Assembly: GCA_030762935.1 (NCBI GenBank)
Contig: CM060883.1
Location: 96,980,001-97,044,000 of the forward strand
Reading direction: 5' to 3'
DNA: 64,000 nucleotides
From: Hymenopus coronatus
Taxonomy: Eukaryota > Arthropoda > Insecta > Mantodea > Hymenopodidae
In this document: in pieces, positions 24,801-37,780 of the stretch
Layout of the letters: every line of letters starts with the position of its first letter
Numbering within the stretch: position 1 is the first letter of the stretch
Program-made: the position numbers and the translations under genes
The notes under the pieces: model-generated
Seen by the model: the letters and a program-made list of their open reading frames with translations, nothing else
The model's database searches: none
What the model was told of the DNA's origin: nothing

Positions 24801-27800
24801 CATTAACAGCGAGTCCTGTTTCCTTGCACAATTTCGGCTGATTGAGATTGTGTAGCATAGTTATTAACAGCGAGTCTTGTTCCGTTGCACAGTTTCGGCT
24901 GATTGAGATTGCTTAGCATAATTATTAATAGCGAGTCTTGTTGCACATTTCGGATGATTGAGATTGTGTAGCATAATTATTAACAGCGAGTCCTGTTGCA
25001 CAGTTTCGGCGGATTGAGATTGTGTAGCATAATTATTAACAGCGAGTCTTGTTCCGTTGCACAGTTTCGGCTGATTGAGATTGTGTATCATAATTACTAA
25101 CAGTGAATCTTGTTCCGTTGCACAGTTTCGGCTGATTGAGGTTGCGTAGCATTATTATTAACTGCAAGTCTTGTTTCCCCACACAGTTTCGGTTGATTGA
25201 GATTGCGAAGCATAATCATTAACAGCGAGTCTTGTTCCGTTGCACAGTTTCGGCTGATTGAGTTTGCGTAGCATAATTATTAACACCGAGTCTTTTATCC
25301 TTGCACAGTTTCGGCTGATTGAGATTGTGTATCATAATTATTAACAGCGAGACTTGTTGTACAGTTTCGGTTGATTGAGATTGTGTAGCATAATTATTAA
25401 CAGCGAGTCGTGTTGCACAGCTTCGGCTGATTGAGATTGTGTAGCATAATTATTAACAGCGAGTCTTGTTCCGTTTCACAGTTTCCGCTGATTGAGATTG
25501 TGTATCATAATTATTAAGAGCGAGGTTTATTCCTTGCACAGTTTCGGCTGATTGAGGTTGTGTATCATAATTATTAACAGCGAATCTTGTTCCGTTGCAC
25601 AGTTTCGGCTGATTGAGGTTGCGTAGCATAATTATTAACAGCGAGTCTTGTTTCCTTGCACAGTTTCGGCTGATTGAAATTGTGTAGCATAATTATTAAC
25701 AGCAGGTCTTGTTCCGTTGCACAGTTTCGGCTGATTGAGATTGCTTAGCATAACTATTAACAGCGAGTCTTGTTCCGTTGCACATTTTCGGCTGATTGAG
25801 ATTGTGTGTCATAATTATTAACAGCGAGTCTTGTTGCACAGTTTCGGCTGATTGAGATTGTGTAGCGTAATTATTAAGAGCGAGTCTTGTTCCGTTGCAC
25901 AGTTTCGGCTGATTGAGATTGTGTATCATAATTATTAACAGCGAGTCTTGTTCCGTTGCACAGTTTCGCCTGATTGAGATTGTGTAGCATAATAATTCAC
26001 AGCGAGTTTTGTTCCTTGCACAGTTTCGGCTGATTGAGATTGTGTAACATAATTACTAACAGCGAATCTTGTTCCGTTGCACAGTTTCGGCTGATTGAGT
26101 TTGCGTAGCATAATTATTAACTGCGAGTCTTGTTTCCTTGCACAGTTTCGGTTGAGTGAGATAGCGTAGCATAATCATTAACTGCGAGTCTTGTTCCGTT
26201 GCACAGTTTCGGCTGATTGAGTTTGCGTAGCATAATTATTAACAGCGAGTCTTGTTCCGTTGCACAGTTTCGGCTGATTGAGTTTGCGTAGCATAATTAT
26301 TAACAGCGAGTCTTTTACCCTTGCACAGTTTCGGCTGATTGAGATTGTGTATCATAATTATTAACAGCGAGTCTTGTTGCACAGTTTCGGCTGATTGAGA
26401 TTGTGTAGCATTATTATTAACAGCGAGTCTTGTTGCACAGTTTCGGCTGATTGAGACTGTGTAGCCTGATTATTAACAGCGAGTCTTGGTGCACAGTTTC
26501 GGCTGATTGAGATTGTGTAGCATAATTATTAACAGTGAGTCTTGTTCAGTTGCACAGTTTCGGCTGATTGAGATTGCGTAGCATAAATAATAACAGTGAG
26601 TCTTGTTCTGTTGCACAGTTTCGGCTGATTGAGATTGCTTATCATAATTATTAACAACGAGTCTTGTTTCCTTGCACAATTTCGGCTGATTGAGGTTGTG
26701 TAGCATAATTATTAATAGCGAGACTTATTTCCTTGCACAATTTCGGCTGATTGAGATTGTGTAGCATAATTTTTAACAGAGGGTGTTGTTCCGTTGCACT
26801 GTTTCGGCAGATTGATGTTGTGTAGCATAACTATTAACAGCGAGTCTTGTTCCGTTGCACAGTTTCGGCTGATTGAGATTGTGTAGCATAATTATTAACA
26901 GCGAGTCTTGTTGCATAGTTTCGGCTGATTGAGATTGTGTAGCATAATTATTAACAGCGAGTCTTGTTCCGTTGCACAGTTTCGGCTGATTGAGATTGTG
27001 TATCATAGTTATTAACAGCGAATCTTGTTTCGTTGCACAGCTTTGGCTGATTGAGATTGTGTAGCATAATTATAAACAGCGAGCCTTGTTTCCTTGCACA
27101 GTTATGGCTGATTGAGACTGTGTATCATAATTATTAACAGCGAGTCTTTTTGCACAGTTTCGCCTGATTGAGGTTGTGTAGCATCATTATTAACTGCGAG
27201 TCTTGTTGCACAGTTTCGGCTAATTGAGATTGTGTAGCATAATTATTAACAGCGAGTCTTGTTGCACAGTTCGGACTGATTGAGATTGCGTAGCATAATT
27301 ATTAACAGCGAATCTTGTTGCACAGTTTCGGCTGATTGAGATTGCGTAGCATAATTATTAACAGCGAGTCTTGTTTCCTTGCACAGTTACGGCTGATTGA
27401 GATTGTGTATCATAATTATTAACAGCGAGTCTTGTTGCACAGTTTCGGCTGATTGAGATTGTGTAACATAATTATTAACACCGAGTCTTGTTGCACAGTT
27501 TCTGCTGATTGAGACTGTGTAGCATGATTATTAACAGCGAGTCTTGTTGCATAGTTTCGCCTAAGTGAAATTGTGTAGCATAATTATTAACAGCGAGTTT
27601 TGTTCCGTTGCACAGTTTCGGCTGATTGAGATTGTGTAGCATAATTATTAACAGCGGGTCTTGTTGCATAGTTTCGGCTGATTGAGATTGTCTAGCATAA
27701 TTATTAACAGCGTGTCTTGTTCCGTTGCACAGTTTCGTGTGATTGAGATTGTGTAGCATAATTATTAAAAGCGAGTCTTGTTCCGTTGCACAGTTTCGGC

Positions 27801-28450
27801 TGATTGAGATTGTGTAGCATAATTATTAACAGCGAGTCTTGTTTCCTTGCACAGTTTTGGCTGACTGAGATTGTGTATCATAATTATTAACAGCGAGTCT
27901 TTTTGCACAGTTTCGGCTGATTGAGGTTGTGTAGCATAATTATTAACTGCGAGTCTTGTTGCACAGTTTCGGCTGATTGAGATTGTGTAGCATAATTATT
28001 AACATGGAGTCTTGTTGCACAGATTGGACTGATTGAGATTGCGCAGCATAATTATTAACAGCGAGTCTTGTTGCATAGTTTCGGCTGATTGAGATTGTGC
28101 AGCATAATTATTAACAGCGAGTCTTGTTGCACAGTTTCGGCTGATTGAGATTGCGTAGCATAATTATTAACAGCGAGTCTTGTTTCCTCTCACAGTAACG
28201 GCTGATTGAGATTGTGTATCATAGTTATTAACAGCGAGACTTGTTGCACAGTTTCGGCTGATTGAGATTGTGTAGCATAATTATTAACAGCGAGTCTTGT
28301 TGCACAGTTTCGGCTGATTGAGACTGTGTAGCATGGTTATTAACAGCGAGTCTTGTTGCACAGTTTCGCCTAAGTGAGATTGTGTAGCATAATTATTAAC
28401 AGCGAGTCTTGTTCCGTTGCACAGTTTCGGCTGATTTAGATTGGGTAGCA
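21852..28450. repeat. Family 2 HOR, copy B
   Basis: It matches copy A at a constant offset of 6,571 from 21,852 to about 26,914 with few substitutions. Examples of differences are GAGACTTGTTGTACAG at about 25,350 and TTGTACGTTGTCGGG at about 22,285. After 26,914 it departs from copy A and carries the end module TTGCATAG...GTTTCGTTGCACAGC, then ATAAACAGCGAGCCTTG. The same end module is found at 35,340-36,000, 39,345-40,000 and 50,870-51,780. This looks like the commoner arrangement of the unit end. The next family 2 start-like segment resumes at about 28,454 (offset 6,373). Confidence 0.88.
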
Positions 28451-29343
28451 TAATTATTAACAGCGTGTCTTGTTGCCTAGTTTCGGCTGATTGAGATTGT
28501 GTAGCACAATTATTAACAGCGAGTCTTGTTCCGTTGCACAGTTTCGGCTGATTGAGTTTGTGCAGCATAGTTATTAACAGCGAGTCTTGTTCCGCTGCAC
28601 ACTTTCGTCTGATTGAGATTGTGTAGCATAATTATTAACAGCGAGTCTTGTTCCGTTGCACGTTGTCGGGTGATTGAGATTGCTAAGCATAATTAATAAC
28701 AGCGAGTCTTGTTCCGTTGCACAGTTTCGGCTGATTGAGATTGTGTATCATAATTATTAACAGCGAGTCTTGTTGCAGAGTTTCGGCTGATTGAGATTGC
28801 GTAGCATAATTATTAACAGCCAGTCTTGTTTCCTTGCACAGTTTCGGCTGATTGAGATTGTGTATCATAATTATTAACAGCGGGTCTAGATGCACAGTTT
28901 CGGCTTATTGAGATTGTGTAGCATAATTATTAACAGCGAGTCTTGTTTCCTTGCACAGTTTCGGCTGATTGAGATTACGTATCATAATTATTAGCTTCGA
29001 GTCATGTTCCGTTGCACAGTTTCGGCTGATTGAGATTGCGTATCATAATTATTAACAGCGAGTCTTGTTCCGTTGCCCATTTTCGGCTGATTGAGATTGT
29101 GTAGCATAATTATTAACAGCCAGTCTTGTTTCCTTGCACATTTTCGGCTGATTGAGATTGTGTAGCATACTTATTAACAGCGAGTCTTGTTCCGTTGCAC
29201 AGATCGGCTGATTGAGATTGTGTATTATAATTATTAACAGCGAGTCTTGTTGCACAGTTTCTGCTGATTGAGATTGTGTATCATAATTATTTACAGCGAG
29301 ACTTGTTGCACAGTTTCGGCTGATTGAGATTGTGTATCATAAT
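27071..29343. repeat. 2,273-bp tandem duplication, first copy
   Basis: It starts at TATAAACAGCGAGCCTTG and runs through the unit-end module into a family 2 start segment (about 28,454 onward). That segment is itself shortened by 350 bp compared with copy B, as shown by offsets of 6,373 before and 6,023 after about 29,155. The same 2,273 bp follow immediately with very few differences, for example GAATCTTGTTGC at about 27,311 against GAATCTTTTTGC at about 29,584, and GTTGCAGAG at about 28,775 against GTTGCACAG at about 31,048. Confidence 0.93.
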
Positions 29344-31616
29344 TATAAACAGCGAGCCTTGTTTCCTTGCACAGTTATGGCTGATTGAGACTGTGTATCA
29401 TAATTATTAACAGCGAGTCTTTTTGCACAGTTTCGCCTGATTGAGGTTGTGTAGCATCATTATTAACTGCGAGTCTTGTTGCACAGTTTCGGCTAATTGA
29501 GATTGTGTAGCATAATTATTAACAGCGAGTCTTGTTGCACAGTTCGGACTGATTGAGATTGCGTAGCATAATTATTAACAGCGAATCTTTTTGCACAGTT
29601 TCGGCTGATTGAGATTGCGTAGCATAATTATTAACAGCGAGTCTTGTTTCCTTGCACAGTTACGGCTGATTGAGATTGTGTATCATAATTATTAACAGCG
29701 AGTCTTGTTGCACAGTTTCGGCTGATTGAGATTGTGTAACATAATTATTAACACCGAGTCTTGTTGCACAGTTTCTGCTGATTGAGACTGTGTAGCATGA
29801 TTATTAACAGCGAGTCTTGTTGCATAGTTTCGCCTAAGTGAAATTGTGTAGCATAATTATTAACAGCGAGTTTTGTTCCGTTGCACAGTTTCGGCTGATT
29901 GAGATTGTGTAGCATAATTATTAACAGCGGGTCTTGTTGCATAGTTTCGGCTGATTGAGATTGTCTAGCATAATTATTAACAGCGTGTCTTGTTCCGTTG
30001 CACAGTTTCGTGTGATTGAGATTGTGTAGCATAATTATTAAAAGCGAGTCTTGTTCCGTTGCACAGTTTCGGCTGATTGAGATTGTGTAGCATAATTATT
30101 AACAGCGAGTCTTGTTTCCTTGCACAGTTTTGGCTGACTGAGATTGTGTATCATAATTATTAACAGCGAGTCTTTTTGCACAGTTTCGGCTGATTGAGGT
30201 TGTGTAGCATAATTATTAACTGCGAGTCTTGTTGCACAGTTTCGGCTGATTGAGATTGTGTAGCATAATTATTAACATGGAGTCTTGTTGCACAGATTGG
30301 ACTGATTGAGATTGCGCAGCATAATTATTAACAGCGAGTCTTGTTGCATAGTTTCGGCTGATTGAGATTGTGCAGCATAATTATTAACAGCGAGTCTTGT
30401 TGCACAGTTTCGGCTGATTGAGATTGCGTAGCATAATTATTAACAGCGAGTCTTGTTTCCTCTCACAGTAACGGCTGATTGAGATTGTGTATCATAGTTA
30501 TTAACAGCGAGACTTGTTGCACAGTTTCGGCTGATTGAGATTGTGTAGCATAATTATTAACAGCGAGTCTTGTTGCACAGTTTCGGCTGATTGAGACTGT
30601 GTAGCATGGTTATTAACAGCGAGTCTTGTTGCACAGTTTCGCCTTAGTGAGATTGTGTAGCATAATTATTAACAGCGAGTCTTGTTCCGTTGCACAGTTT
30701 CGGCTGATTTAGATTGGGTAGCATAATTATTAACAGCGTGTCTTGTTGCCTAGTTTCGGCTGATTGAGATTGTGTAGCACAATTATTAACAGCGAGTCTT
30801 GTTCCGTTGCACAGTTTCGGCTGATTGAGTTTGTGCAGCATAGTTATTAACAGCGAGTCTTGTTCCGCTGCACACTTTCGTCTGATTGAGATTGTGTAGC
30901 ATAATTATTAACAGCGAGTCTTGTTCCGTTGCACGTTGTCGGGTGATTGAGATTGCTAAGCATAATTAATAACAGCGAGTCTTGTTCCGTTGCACAGTTT
31001 CGGCTGATTGAGATTGTGTATCATAATTATTAACAGCGAGTCTTGTTGCACAGTTTCGGCTGATTGAGATTGCGTAGCATAATTATTAACAGCCAGTCTT
31101 GTTTCCTTGCACAGTTTCGGCTGATTGAGATTGTGTATCATAATTATTAACAGCGGGTCTAGATGCACAGTTTCGGCTTATTGAGATTGTGTAGCATAAT
31201 TATTAACAGCGAGTCTTGTTTCCTTGCACAGTTTCGGCTGATTGAGATTACGTATCATAATTATTAGCTTCGAGTCATGTTCCGTTGCACAGTTTCGGCT
31301 GATTGAGATTGCGTATCATAATTATTAACAGCGAGTCTTGTTCCGTTGCCCATTTTCGGCTGATTGAGATTGTGTAGCATAATTATTAACAGCCAGTCTT
31401 GTTTCCTTGCACATTTTCGGCTGATTGAGATTGTGTAGCATACTTATTAACAGCGAGTCTTGTTCCGTTGCACAGATCGGCTGATTGAGATTGTGTATTA
31501 TAATTATTAACAGCGAGTCTTGTTGCACAGTTTCTGCTGATTGAGATTGTGTATCATAATTATTTACAGCGAGACTTGTTGCACAGTTTCGGCTGATTGA
31601 GATTGTGTATCATAAT
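29344..31616. repeat. 2,273-bp tandem duplication, second copy
   Basis: This is a near-identical repeat of the preceding 2,273 bp. The junction lies in GTGTATCATAATTATAAAC at 29,335-29,350. There the sequence returns to the unit-end module instead of continuing with CATTAACAGCGATTCTTG, the continuation seen after 31,616 and in copies A and B. One A-to-T change (CGCCTAAG to CGCCTTAG, at about 30,641-30,646) is a clear difference between the copies. Confidence 0.93.
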
Positions 31617-33775
31617 CATTAACAGCGATTCTTGTTCCTTTGCACAGTTTCGGCTGATTGAGATTGCGTAGCATAATTATTAACAGCGATTTTTGTTCCG
31701 TTGCACAGTTTCGGCTGATTGAGATTGTATAGCATAATTATTAACAGCGATTCTTGTTCCGTTGCACAGTTTCGGCTGATTGAGATTGTGTAGCATAATT
31801 ATTGACAGCGAGTCTTGTTCCGTTGCACAGCTTCGGATGATTGAGATTGTGTAGCATAATAATTAACAGCGAGTCTTGTTTCCTTGCACAGTTTTGGCTA
31901 ATTGAGATTGTGTATCATAATTATTAACAGCGAGTCTTTTTGCACAGTTTCGGCTGATTGAGGTTGTGTAGCATAATTATTAACAGCGAGACTTGTTGCA
32001 CAGTTTAGGCTGATTGAGATTGTGTAGCATCATTATTAACAGCGATTCTTGTTTCCTTGCACAGTGTCGGCTGATTGAGATTGTGTATTATAATTATTAA
32101 CAGCGAGTCTTGTTGCACAGTTTCGGCTGATTGAGATTGTGTAACATAAAGATTAACAGCGAGTTTTGTTCCTTGCACAGTTTCGGCTAATTGAGATTGT
32201 GAATCATAATTAAAAACAGCGAGGTTTGTTCCTTGCACAGTTTCTGCTGATTGAGATAGTGTAGCATAATTATTAACAGCGAGTCTTGTTTCCTTGCACA
32301 GTTTCGGCTGATTGAGATTGTGTATCATAATTATTAACAGCGAGACTTGTTGCACAGTTCCGGCTGATTGAGATTGTGTACCATAGTTATTAACAGCGAG
32401 TCTTGTTGCACAGTTTCGGCTGATTGAGACTGTGTATTATGATTATTAACAGTGAGTCTTGTTGCACAGTTTCGCCTGATTGAGATTGTGTATCATAATT
32501 ATTAACAGTGAGTCTTGTTCCGTTGCACAGTTTCGGCTGATTGAGATTGCGTATCATAATTATTAACAGCGAGTCCTGTTTCCTTGCAGAATTTCGTCTG
32601 ATTGAGATTGTGTAGCATAAATATTAACAGCGAGTCTTGTTTCCTTGCACAATTTCGGCTGATTGAGATTGTGTAGCATACTTATTAACAGCGAGTGTTG
32701 TTCCGTTGCACAGTTTCGGCAGATTGAATTTGTGTAGCATAATTATTAACAGCGAGTCTTGTTCCGTTGCACAGTTTCGGCTGATTGAGATTGTGTATCA
32801 TAATTATTAACAGTGAGTCTTGTTCCGTTGCACAGTTTCGGCTGATTGTGATTGCGTATCATAATTATTAACAGCGAGTCCTGTTTCCTTGCAGAATTTC
32901 GTCTGATTGAGATTGTGTAGCATAAATATTAACAGCGAGTCTTGTTTCCTTGCACAATTTCGGCTGATTGAGATTGTGTAGCATACTTATTAACAGCGAG
33001 TGTTGTTCCGTTGCACAGTTTCGGCAGATTGAATTTGTGTAGCATAATTATTAACAGCGAGTCTTGTTCCGTTGCACAGTTTCGGCTGATTGAGATTGTG
33101 TACCATAATTATTAACAGCGAGTCTTGTTGCATAGTTTCGGCTGATTGAGATTGCGTAGCATTATTAACAGCGAGTCTTGTTCCGTTGCACAATTTCGGC
33201 TGATTGAGATTGTGTAGCATAATTATTAACAGCGAGTCTTTTACCGTTGCACTGTTTCGCCTGATTGAGATTGGGTATCATAATTATTAACAGCGAGTCT
33301 TGTTGCGTTGCACAGTTTCGGCTGATTGAGATTGCGTTGCATAATCATTAACAGCGAGTCCTGTTTCCTTGCAAAATTTCGGCTGATTGAGATTGTGTAG
33401 CATAGTTATTAACAGCGAGTCCTGTTCCGTTGCACAGTTTCGGCTGATTGAGATTGCTTAGCATAATTATTAATAGCGAGTCTTGTTGCACAGTTTCGGA
33501 TGATTGAGATTGTGTAGCATAATTATTAACAGCGAGTCTTGTTCCGTTGCACAGTTTCGGCTGATTGAGATTGTGTATCATAATTACTAACAGTGAATCT
33601 TGTTCCGTTGCACAGTTTCGGCTGATTGAGGTTGCGTAGCATTATTATTAACTGCAAGTCTTGTTTCCCCACACAGTTTCGGTTGATTGAGATTGCGAAG
33701 CATAATCATTAATAGCGAGTCTTGTTCCGTTGCACAGTTTCGGCTGATTGAGTTTGCGTAGCATAATTATTAACA
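31617..33775. repeat. Family 2 HOR, copy C (left part)
   Basis: It continues family 2 in register with copy B from 23,321 (offset 8,296). It has lost one short monomer near 32,300 and gained a 305-bp duplication at 32,506-33,115, bringing the offset to 8,545 by 32,990. Markers seen include GTGTTGTTCCG with GGCAGATTGAATTTG, the 53-bp monomer at about 33,150 and TTTCCCCACACAG at about 33,666. Several monomers present in A and B around 18,361-18,480 are missing. Confidence 0.87.
32506..33115. repeat. 305-bp tandem duplication of five long monomers
   Basis: Bases 32,506-32,810 and 32,811-33,115 contain the same five-monomer series: GTGAGTCTTGTTCCG, then GAGTCCTGTTTCC with CAGAATTTCGTCTG, then CACAATTTCGG, then GTGTTGTTCCG with GGCAGATTGAATTTG, then a consensus-like monomer. 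The length is exactly 5 x 61. The second copy differs by GATTGTGATTGCG at about 32,845 and by GTGTACCAT at its end instead of GTGTATCAT. Copies A and B have the series once. Confidence 0.92.
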
Positions 33776-36700
33776 CCGAGGCTTTTATCCTTGCACAGTT
33801 TCGGCTGATTGAGATTGTGTAGCATAATTATTAACAGCGAGTCTTGTTGCACAGCTTCGGCTGATTGAGATTGTGTAGCATAATTATTAACAGCGAGTCT
33901 TGTTCCGTTTCACAGTTTCCGCTGAATAAGATTGTGTATCATAATTATTAAGAGCGAGGTTTATTCCTTGCACAGTTTCGGCTGATTGAGGTTGTGTATC
34001 ATAATTATTAACAGCGAATCTTGTTCCGTTGCACAGTTTCGGCTGATTGAGGTTGCGTAGCATAATTATTAACAGCGAGTCTTGTTTCCTTGCACAGTTT
34101 CGGCTGATTGAAATTGTGTAGCATAATTATTAACAGCAGGTCTTGTTCCGTTGCACAGTTTCGGCTGATTGAGATTGCTTAGCATAACTATTAACAGCGA
34201 GTCTTGTTCCGTTGCACATTTTCGGCTGATTGAGATTGTGTGTCATAATTATTAACAGCGAGTCTTGTTGCACAGTTTCGGCTGATTGAGATTGTGTAGC
34301 GTAATTATTAAGAGCGAGTCTTGTTCCGTTGCACAGTTTCGGCTGATTGAGATTGTATATCATAATTATTAACAGCGAGTCTTGTTCCGTTGCACAGTTT
34401 CGCCTGATTGAGATTCTGTAGCATAATAATTCACAGCGAGTTTTGTTCCTTGCACAGTTTCGGCTGATTGAGATTGTGTATCATAATTACTAACAGCGAA
34501 TCTTGTTCCGTTGCACAGTTTCGGCTGATTGAGTTTGCGTAGCATAATTATTAACTGCGAGTCTTGTTTCCTTGCACAGTTTCGGTTGAGTGAGATAGCG
34601 TAGCATAATCATTAACAGCGAGTCTTGTTCCGTTGCACAGTTTCGGCTGATTGAGTTTGCGTAGCATAATTATTAACAGCGAGTCTTGTTCCGTTGCACA
34701 GTTTCGGCTGATTGAGTTTGCGTAGCATAATTATTAACAGCGAGTCTTTTACCCTTGCACAGTTTCGGCTGATTGAGATTGTGTATCATAATTATTAACA
34801 GCGAGTCTTGTTGCACAGTTTCGGCTGATTGAGATTGTGTAGCATAATTATTAACAGCGAGTCTTGTTGCACAGTTTCGGCTGATTGAGACTGTGTAGCC
34901 TGATTATTAACAGCGAGTCTTGGTGCACAGTTTCGGCTGATTGAGATTGTGTAGCATAATTATTAACAGTGAGTCTTGTTCAGTTGCACAGTTTCGGCTG
35001 ATTGAGATTGCGTAGCATAAATAATAACAGTGAGTCATGTTCTGGTGCACAGTTTAGGCTGATTGAGATTGCTTATCATAATTATTAACAACGAGTCTTG
35101 TTTCCTTGCACAATTTCGGCTGATTGAGGTTGTGTAGCATAATTATTAACAGCGAGACTTATTTCCTTGCACAATTTCGGCTGATTGAGATTGTGTAGCA
35201 TACTTATTAACAGAGGGTGTTGTTCCGTTGCACAGTTTCGGCAGATTGATGTTGTGTAGCATAACTATTAACAGCGAGTCTTGTTCCGTTGCACAGTTTC
35301 GGCTGACTGAGATTGTGTAGCATAATTATTAACAGCGAGTCTTGTTGCATAGTTTCGGCTGATTGAGATTGTGTAGCATAATTATTAACAGCGAGTCTTG
35401 TTCCGTTGCACAGCTTCGGCTGATTGAGATTGTGTAGCATAATTATAAACAGCGAGCCTTGTTTCCTGGCACAGTTATGGCTGATTGAGACTGTGTATCA
35501 TATTTATTAACAGCGAGTCTTTTTGCACAGTTTCGCCTGATTGAGTTTGTGTAGCATCATTATTAACTGCGAGTCTTGTTGCACAGTTTCGGCTAATTGA
35601 GATTGTGTAGCATAATTATTAACAGCGAGTCTTGTTGCACAGTTCGGACTGATTGAGATTGCGTAGCATAATTATTAACAGCGAATCTTGTTGCACAGTT
35701 TCGGCTGATTGAGATTGCGTAGCATAATTATTAACAGCGAGTCTTGTTTCCTTGCACAGTTACGGCTGATTGAGATTGTGTATCATAATTATTAACAGCG
35801 AGTCTTGTTGTACAGTTTCGGCTAATTGAGATTGTGTAACATAATTATTAACACCGAGACTTGTTGCACAGTTTCTGCTAATTGAGACTGTGTAGCATGA
35901 TTATTAACAGCGAGTCTTGTTGCATAGTTTCGCCTAAGTGAGATTGTGTAGCATAATTATTATCAGCGAGTTTTGTTCCGTTGCACAGTTTCGTGTGATT
36001 GAGATTGTGTACCATAATTATTAAAAGCGAGTCTTGTTCCGTTGCACAGCTTCGGCTGATTGAGATTGTGTAGCATAATTATTAACAGCCAGTCTTGTTT
36101 CCTTGCACAGTTTTGGCTGATTGAGATTGTGTATCATAATTATTAACAGCGAGTCTTTTTGCACAGTTTCGGCTGATTGAGGTTGTGTAGCATAATTATT
36201 AACTGCGAGTCTTGTTGCACAGTTTCGGCTGATTGAGATTGTGTAGCATAATTATTAACATGGAGTCTTGTTGCACAGATTGGACTGATTGAGATTGCGT
36301 AGCATAATTATTAACAGCGAGACTTGTTGCATAGTTTCGGCTGATTGAGATTGTGCAGCATAATTATTAACAGCGAGTCTTGTTGCACAGTTTCGGCTGA
36401 TTGAGATTGCGTAGCATAATTATTAACAGCGAGTCTTGTTTCCTCTCACAGTAACGGCTGATTCAGATTGTGTATCATAGTTATTAACAGCGAAACTTGT
36501 TGCACAGTTTCGGCTGATTGAGATTGTGTAGCATAATTATTAACAGCGAGTCTTGTTGCACAATTTCGGCTGATTGAGACTGTGTAGCATGGTTATTAAC
36601 AGCGAATCTTGTTGCACAGTTTCGCCTAAGTGAGATTGTGTAGCATAATTATTAACAGCGAGTCTTGTTCCGTTGCACAGTTTCGGCTGATTGAGATTGG

Positions 36701-37780
36701 GTAGCATAATTATTAACAGCGAGTCTTGTTCCGTTGCACAGTTTCGGCTGATTGAGATTACGTATCATAATTATTAACAGCGAGACTTGTTCCGTTGCAC
36801 AGTTTCGGCTGATTGACATTGTGTAGCAACATATTAACAGCGAGTTTTGTTATCTTGCAGAATTTCGGCTGATTGAGATTGTGTAGCATAATTATTAACA
36901 GCGAGTCTTGTTTCCTTGCACAATTTCGGCTGATTGAGATTGTGTAGCATAATTATTATCAGCGAGTCTTGTTGCTCAGTTTCGGCTGATTGAGATGGCG
37001 TAGCATAATTATTAACAGCGTGTCTTGTTGCACAGTTTCGGCTGATTGAGATTGTGTAGCATAATTATTAACAGCGAGTCTTGTTCCGTTGCCCAGTTTC
37101 GGCTGATTGAGATTGTGTAGCATAATTATTAACAGCCAGTCTTGTTTATTTGCACAGTTTCGGCTGATTGAGGTTGTGTATCATAATTATTAAAAGCGAG
37201 TCTTGTTGCACAGTTTCGGCTGATTGAGATTGTGTACCATAATTATTAACAGCGAGTCTTGTTGCACAGTTTCGGGTGATTGAGACTGTGTAGCCTGATT
37301 ATTAACAGCGAGTCTTGTTGCACATTTTCGGCTGATTGAGATTGCGTATCATAATTAATAACTGAGAGTCTTGTTCTGTTACACAGTTTAGGCTGATTGA
37401 GATTGCTTATCATAATTATTAATAGCGAGTCTTGTTTCCTTGCATAATTTCGGCTGATTGTGATTGTGTAGCATAATTATTAACAGCGAGTCTTGTTTCC
37501 TTGCACAATTTCAGTAGATTGAGATTGTGTAGCATAGTTATTAACAGCGAGTGTTGTACCGTTGCACAGTTTTGGATGATTGAGATCGTGTAGCATAATT
37601 ATTAACAGCGAGTCTTGTTGCACAGTTTCGGCTGATTGAGATTGCGTAGCATAATTATTAACAGCGAGTCTTGTTTCCTTGCACAGTTACGGCTGATTGA
37701 GATTGTGTATCATAATTATTAACAGCGAGTCTTGTTGCACAGTTTCGGCTGATCGAGATTGTGTAGCATAATTATTAACA
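33776..37780. repeat. 4,005-bp tandem duplication, first copy
   Basis: It opens with CCGAGGCTTTTATCC and spans the second half of family 2, the unit-end module and a segment with TTATCTTGCAGAATTTCGG (about 36,850) and TTGTTTATTTGCACAG (about 37,143). It aligns base for base with 37,781-41,785. Differences I noticed are single bases: GAGTCTTGTTGCATAG at about 35,917 against GAATCTTG at about 39,917, GAGACTTG at about 36,320 against GAGTCTTG, and CCAGTCTTG at about 37,138 against CCAATCTTG. Confidence 0.94.

Noticed and set aside
28283..30900. A frameshifted or truncated gene pair, because the minus-strand frame at 28,284-28,568 is shortened in its copy at 30,644-30,841
   Set aside because: The shortening comes from one A-to-T change in CGCCTAAG, in a repeat with no evidence of coding. 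It is a duplication marker, not a pseudogene.
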